From NCBI GenBank assembly GCA_013054445.1, contig JAAMPI010001691.1, positions 1 to 11,361 on the forward strand: a DNA stretch of 11,361 nucleotides, written 5' to 3'. Below are positions 7,298 through 11,361 of the stretch, one piece after another. How positions within the stretch are numbered: the stretch's first letter is position 1; each line of letters opens with the position of its first letter. The position numbers and the translations under genes were made by a program. The DNA is from Cudoniella acicularis. Taxonomy: Eukaryota; Ascomycota; Leotiomycetes; Helotiales; Helotiaceae. The notes below the pieces were generated by a model. The model saw nothing but the letters and a program-made list of their open reading frames with translations. It made no database searches and was not told the origin of the DNA.

Positions 7298-10200
7298 ATG
7301 GAGAACAAAGCGACTGCCAAACAAGGCATCGCCGATGATGGCGATAACCAGAGCGATCTTGCCAGGATGTGGCAGGAGGCAAGTATAGAATACTACACCA
7401 TCATCAAGGTGAAGCCCAGTGAAATCAAACAATTCAAGAGCGTGGACGACATCTTCAAAGATCAGGATGTTCGGAACAATTTCAAACAGGCAGGTCTTAG
7501 GTCCCGATAAAGAAGAATTCAGGGCTGACGAGCTCCAAGTGGAGAGAGTACGGCGGTCCTATCGCCGGCGAAAAGGTTGCAAAGCTTCGCCATCTAATAG
7601 CTTCCAACTCCGAATTCATCCTCAAGGGCGCAGATTTCATCAAAGACGCAGCATCAGCCGCCTTCCCACCCAGCGCCGCAATCCTCACAGGCCTAACCTA
7701 CGTCCTCAAAGCCTCCAAAAACATCTCCCAAGACTACGACAACATCCAAACCTTCTTCGAGGACCTCCAACAATTCCTAGAACGGCTAAGTATCATCGAG
7801 AAATGCGTTCCTCGTTTTGAAGGCTACCGCCTCCAACTAATGCGAGTTTTTACTGCTATCATGAATCTTCTTGCGCTCGCGACAAAAGCTACAGCTCAGG
7901 GGAGGTTGAAGAGATTTGGGAAGGCGATGTTTCATGGGGGCGGTGATGATGAGTTGGCTGGGGCGAGGACGAAGTTGGATACCACGTTGTCGAGGTTGGA
8001 GTCTGCTACTAATTTTGCGAATTTGGAGGTTGGGTATCAGAATTTGGATATGGCGGGGGAGATTAAGCAAGACACGGGTGATATTAGGGATGGGCAGAAG
8101 GTGATTACTGAGAAGTTTGAGGTGCTTTTTGAGTCGTATTCTTCTATGGCTGGGAAATGGGACCGTAACCAACCTTTTCCTTTGTCCCTTCGACCTAACC
8201 TCTTATTCTAAGTGGTCGGGAAGAGGCTTCGTCCTCCCGGCTCTTGCTCAAAAAAACATAGTGCTAATTCGCCATAGAATACATGATGGCGCAAAGGCGC
8301 GGCAAGGATGAACTGGCACACGCTGCAGACTCAACCATTGCGGGACGAAAGCCATCAGCTTTGCAAACAGTTCAACGTGAGCTAGCTGGCGAAGATGATC
8401 CCACCATAGTCGAACGCGAACTAGAATACGCGTTCGTTGAAGGGACGTCCACCTGGCTTTTTGAACAACAAGAATTCATCTCTTGGAGGGATGGCACCTC
8501 TCAGAATTCGATTCTTTGGGTTACGGGTGAAAAGGGCATGGGCAAATCGACCCTGGCTTACTCCGCCATGCAAGAACTTGGAAAATCGACTGCAAGTGAA
8601 GCCAAGACCTTTGTCGTACGTTATTACTGCCGCGAAGGCCTCGCAAGAAATACCGATGCCATGTTGGGAGGTGCGTTCAAGTCTGCCGTTTACCAGATTT
8701 CTTGTCAAGATTCTAGTTACTGCTCAGATGTCGCAGCAGAAGCAGAGCGGTGCCCTCCGCCCACCCAACTTAGGAATAAAGACGGTATCTGGTTCTGGAA
8801 GAAACTCATCGCTGCAAAGTTTCCCAGTGACTCTAAGCAGCTGCTCTACTTTATCTTGGATGGCGTCGATGAAGTCAATCAGGAGATCGGTTGCGAGAAG
8901 TTCTTTAATCGCGACTTAATCCGAGCCCTGAAGCAGCTTGGGGCGGAAAAGCTCGCTGTCCGCTTCTTGGTACTTGGCCGACCTCATTGGCAGAAACGTC
9001 TCGACAATGCTACCCTTACTTACTCTACAATCACGGTTACGAAAGAGAAATTAGTTGAAGATATGCGTGTTTTCATTACTGCCAAACTGAAAACTTCATC
9101 ACGGCTGCACAAAGTCCGCATGCCCGTGAAGAAAAGGATCAAAGCAGTCTTGACGCAGAAAGCGGACAGTATGATCTATCTAGTGCACATGTTGCGACGT
9201 TTAGGTGGATTTCATCACGACAAGATGATTTTAGAAGAGCTTCAGAACGCGCCGGATAGTTTCCCCGCACTCTTGGACCGCATTGAATCCGACATAGGCA
9301 GCAGAAGATCCGCAGAACAATCTCAAGCCCTGCAAAGCGCCTTTGCTTGGTTGGCCTTTTGCAAACGTCCCCTCACAGTTGCTGAGGTGAACGCCGTGGC
9401 CTGGGTTTGCGGACAATACCAGGCTTTTAGTATTGAAGAGGAGGTATCTACAAGAACCGGTAATTTCTTGGAGATTGAAGGTGCGCCTGATGATGGTGAA
9501 AACGGAGACCGCAAAGATGAAGAAGAGGATGATGAGTCGGAAGACGACACTGCTATCGAGGTCGGGACTGACGATGGGAGCCAGTCTGTTCTTCGAATCA
9601 TCAACCGGTCCATTCACGAATTCCTTCGCGGGGCTCAATCAGACAAATCTGCTTTGCGGTTGCCAGCCAATGATGCACACGCCTCCATCTTCGAGACTTG
9701 TGTAAATCTTATATGCAACCTTGATGGCCAGCAACAAACACCAGGTGGGAGTGCTCTGAGCAAATACGCCGCAACCTGGTGGGGAAAACATTTTCAACTT
9801 CTTGATATTGACCTCGCATCTGATGTTCTGATCCGGCGAACCACTGTTTTCTTAAAACACATTCTAGAGAACGAGAACCATGCTGCAACGTTCATTGAAA
9901 TGCACTGCGATACGGACGGGGGAGTAGGCTTCTACATGGATAGTCTCGGTATTACGCAACGCAAGGATAACAAATTCATGCTGTGTCTTATCCCGTGGTT
10001 GGAGAAAGCTGCCAAGTTACATGATCTGGACCCGGAGATTCGAAGTTGGATTGAAAAATCGTTGAAGGCACCTCTTCGTATCTTTGAGCCTCTTGCTCGT
10101 GAACACATTTGCAACTGGCTTCAGGATACTGATGAAGAAAGGCATTCTTATGATTTTGCTGTGGATCTTCTCAACCTTGTAAGTTTGCTCAATACATCCA

Positions 10201-11361
10201 AAAAATGTGACAATACAGCGAATGCTGATTATTTCAGACTGACCTAGCACCGAACGAATGCATAATGGGCGAAGGAAAACTAGAACCCGAATTCTTTTCA
10301 GCCGTAGCTGCGATCCCGGAATTGCCAGATACTTCAAGCGGCCTTCGGGCAATTGCCAAGCTTTGCGAATTGAGTGACTCTATCACAGATGCCATTTTGT
10401 TTTGCCAGAACAGCCTCGATATCGTGGGAGACGATGATGTCGAAAAACTAAAATCGCAAGTGGTTTTCAGCAATATTCTTGGAAATTGTGCTACCCAGGG
10501 AGCTCAACTACCTGTCCTTCACCAAATGATTACTACCGGAAGGCCAAATACTTCCCTTGACTCAGATGATGAAGATGAGGACGATGATGCGATAGTTTCG
10601 GAGATTGATGTGTACAAACTGAGCAACCAACAAGCGGATATCACTCATTTGACCAAGCTGCCAATGGAAGACAAAGAAATCGCACTGATTGTCAGAGAAT
10701 GCTGGACCACTCGAGCATTCTGCGAGATGAAATTAGGCAATTTCGACAAAGCCGTCGAATGCTTCGATAAATCCCGCGCGGCCTGGCCCGAAGAGCTCAT
10801 GGACGGGCAGTCGCTTTCTGTGCTGCCGACTATCCTCTTGGTGGCCGGTGGCCGGGATAAAGAGATGATTGAGAAGATTGAAGGGTGGACCGTGCTAGAG
10901 CGAATGTCGTGGCTAACAGTAGATTTTGATGAGCAGTACATGAAAGAGGACGCTGATGAAACTTTTAGACGCGCGGGCCGTCTGGCTAATAGGGATGATT
11001 TTGTGGTTCGGGTGTTTGAGGAAATCATTGCGTTTTTGGACACGCGGAAGACGGCGGCGATGATGAGGGTTAAGTTGGCGAAGTTTTATATCTATTCTTA
11101 TCACACAAAAGGTGGTTTCCCTTCACCTGTGCTCCTGCCTTAAAAAAACAGAAAATACTGACTCTCTAGACTCCGCAACCACAATGACCATCTTGGAGAA
11201 AGCTAAGGGGCTTCTTTATAAAGTCTTAGAAGGACCAAGCATCAACCCAACATGGCTTACACCCGACCCCGAACCCCCTTCAACCAGTCGTCAACTCCTA
11301 GCCGAAGTTCTCTACGAGCAATTCCGCACCACAGCCGATCCCTCCATCAAAGCGCAATACC
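7298..11361 (+). CDS. NLR-like STAND protein: Goodbye domain, NACHT-type NTPase, TPR-like region (3'-partial)
   Basis: Exons 7298-7489, 7540-8164, 8278-10178, 10238-11111 and 11170->11361 join in frame to at least 1261 aa; the C-terminus lies beyond the window. ATG 7298 has a strong context (CACAATGG). Residues about 21-235 match the fungal STAND N-terminal Goodbye-type domain (LARMWQEASIEYY, AFPPSAAILTGLTYVLKASK, LLALATKATAQGRLKRFGK). The NTPase has Walker A GEKGMGKS (356-363), Walker B LLYFILDGVDEV (461-472) and a sensor-type Arg in LVLGRPH (R507). A winged-helix-like block follows (AFAWLAFCKRPLTVAEVNAV to IINRSIHEFLRG, about 624-724), split by an acidic insert near 676-704. TPR-like helices occur from about 1050 (WTTRAFCEMKLGNFDKAVECF). 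Such proteins act in fungal non-self recognition and cell-death signalling, with C-terminal repeats as sensors. The Goodbye domain is a presumed signalling or effector-adaptor module. The trigger is unknown. Confidence 0.92.
7490..7539 (+). other. NLR first intron, GC-AG type (50 nt)
   Basis: Exon end CAG is followed by GCAGGT at 7490, a perfect CTGAC branch at 7525-7529 and acceptor AAG ending at 7539, 11 nt after the branch A. Phase 0, length 50. It joins VRNNFKQ to WREYGGPIAGEKV, giving the FxxWR pattern expected in this part of Goodbye-type domains. Without splicing the frame stops at TAA 7508-7510. GT alternatives nearby (7469, 7494, 7501) have poor donors or acceptors. Confidence 0.78.
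8165..8277 (+). other. NLR second intron (113 nt)
   Basis: Donor GTAACC at 8165, branch CTAAT at 8264-8268, acceptor TAG ending at 8277. Phase 1, split codon CAA. It links the end of the Goodbye domain (MAGKWD) to YMMAQRRGKDELAH before the NTPase. Retention would end translation at 8209-8211 and leave a protein of only the Goodbye domain, about 287 aa. Confidence 0.82.
10179..10237 (+). other. NLR third intron (59 nt)
   Basis: Donor GTAAGT at 10179, branch CTGAT near 10225-10229, acceptor CAG ending at 10237. Phase 0. It joins FAVDLLNL to TDLAPNECIMGEGKLEPEFF. Confidence 0.88.
11112..11169 (+). other. NLR fourth intron (58 nt)
   Basis: Donor GTGGTT (weak) at 11112, branch CTGAC near 11158-11162, acceptor TAG ending at 11169. 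Phase 1, split codon GAC. It joins IYSYHTK to DSATTMTILEKAKGLLYKVL, and the frame stays open to the window edge with helical-repeat-like sequence (LLAEVLYEQFRTTADPSIK). Without splicing the frame stops at TAA 11141-11143. Confidence 0.8.

Noticed and set aside
7494..7546. Alternative GT intron (CAG/GTCTTA to GAG) in the NLR gene
   Set aside because: It keeps the frame and shares the CTGAC branch, but the donor departs from consensus at three positions and GAG is a poor acceptor. It would also delete the WR of the expected FxxWR pattern.
7419..7820. Plus-strand frame overlapping the NLR first intron, containing a stretch reading EEFRADELQ
   Set aside because: It first suggested two frameshifts within the Goodbye domain. 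The GC-AG intron explains the join with one event and a perfect branch site, and the frame downstream becomes Arg/Pro/His-rich noise.
8260..8261. Alternative acceptor AG for the NLR second intron
   Set aside because: Its use would put the downstream sequence in a frame that does not encode the NTPase, and the CTAAT branch lies after it.

Overview
The window is nuclear DNA of a filamentous ascomycete (Pezizomycotina). Evidence: compact genes broken by mostly 49-62 nt introns with GTAAGT/GTGAGT-type donors and CTGAC/CTAAC-type branch sites, a dispersed single 5S rRNA gene, and protein families typical of this group. The class is not decidable by eye; Leotiomycete-like is a guess. All recognised genes lie on the + strand.

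Layout. (1) Positions 3-2551: the 3' half of the telomerase reverse transcriptase gene (TERT), cut by the window edge. Six exons splice in frame to 591 codons covering motif T, RT motifs 1, 2, A, B', C, D and E, and the C-terminal extension, ending at a TGA. (2) Inside the unusually long fifth-from-last-to-fourth-from-last exon gap of that gene (intron 1433-1991, 559 nt; every other TERT intron here is 49-62 nt) lies a complete, same-strand 5S rRNA gene (1568-1686) with a TATA element near -30 and a T8 Pol III terminator. (3) 2552-4070: about 1.5 kb without a supported gene, holding two ATCACGTG boxes, a pyrimidine-rich stretch and a leader of about 715 nt without any ATG before a tiny upstream ORF. 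(4) 4071-6289: a TBC-domain (Rab-GAP-like) protein of 722 aa with one intron; both catalytic finger positions carry non-canonical residues. (5) 6290-7297: about 1 kb with no supported gene. (6) 7298 to the window end: a fungal NLR/STAND protein with a Goodbye-type N-terminal domain, a NACHT-like NTPase, a winged-helix region and a TPR-like helical region, at least 1261 aa, cut by the right edge. Its first intron reads best as a GC-AG intron.

The genes do not form a pathway: telomere maintenance, translation (5S), membrane traffic (TBC) and non-self recognition or programmed cell death signalling (NLR). The most unusual arrangement is the 5S gene nested in the sense orientation within the TERT intron. 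A matching AGATGC hexamer sits at both the distal acceptor and a proximal potential acceptor, which suggests an insertion that copied the splice site and left a possible alternative splice that would remove the TERT C-terminal extension. The plant TFIIIA 5S-mimic exon is a precedent for splicing control by a 5S-like fold, but its extension to this locus is only a hypothesis.
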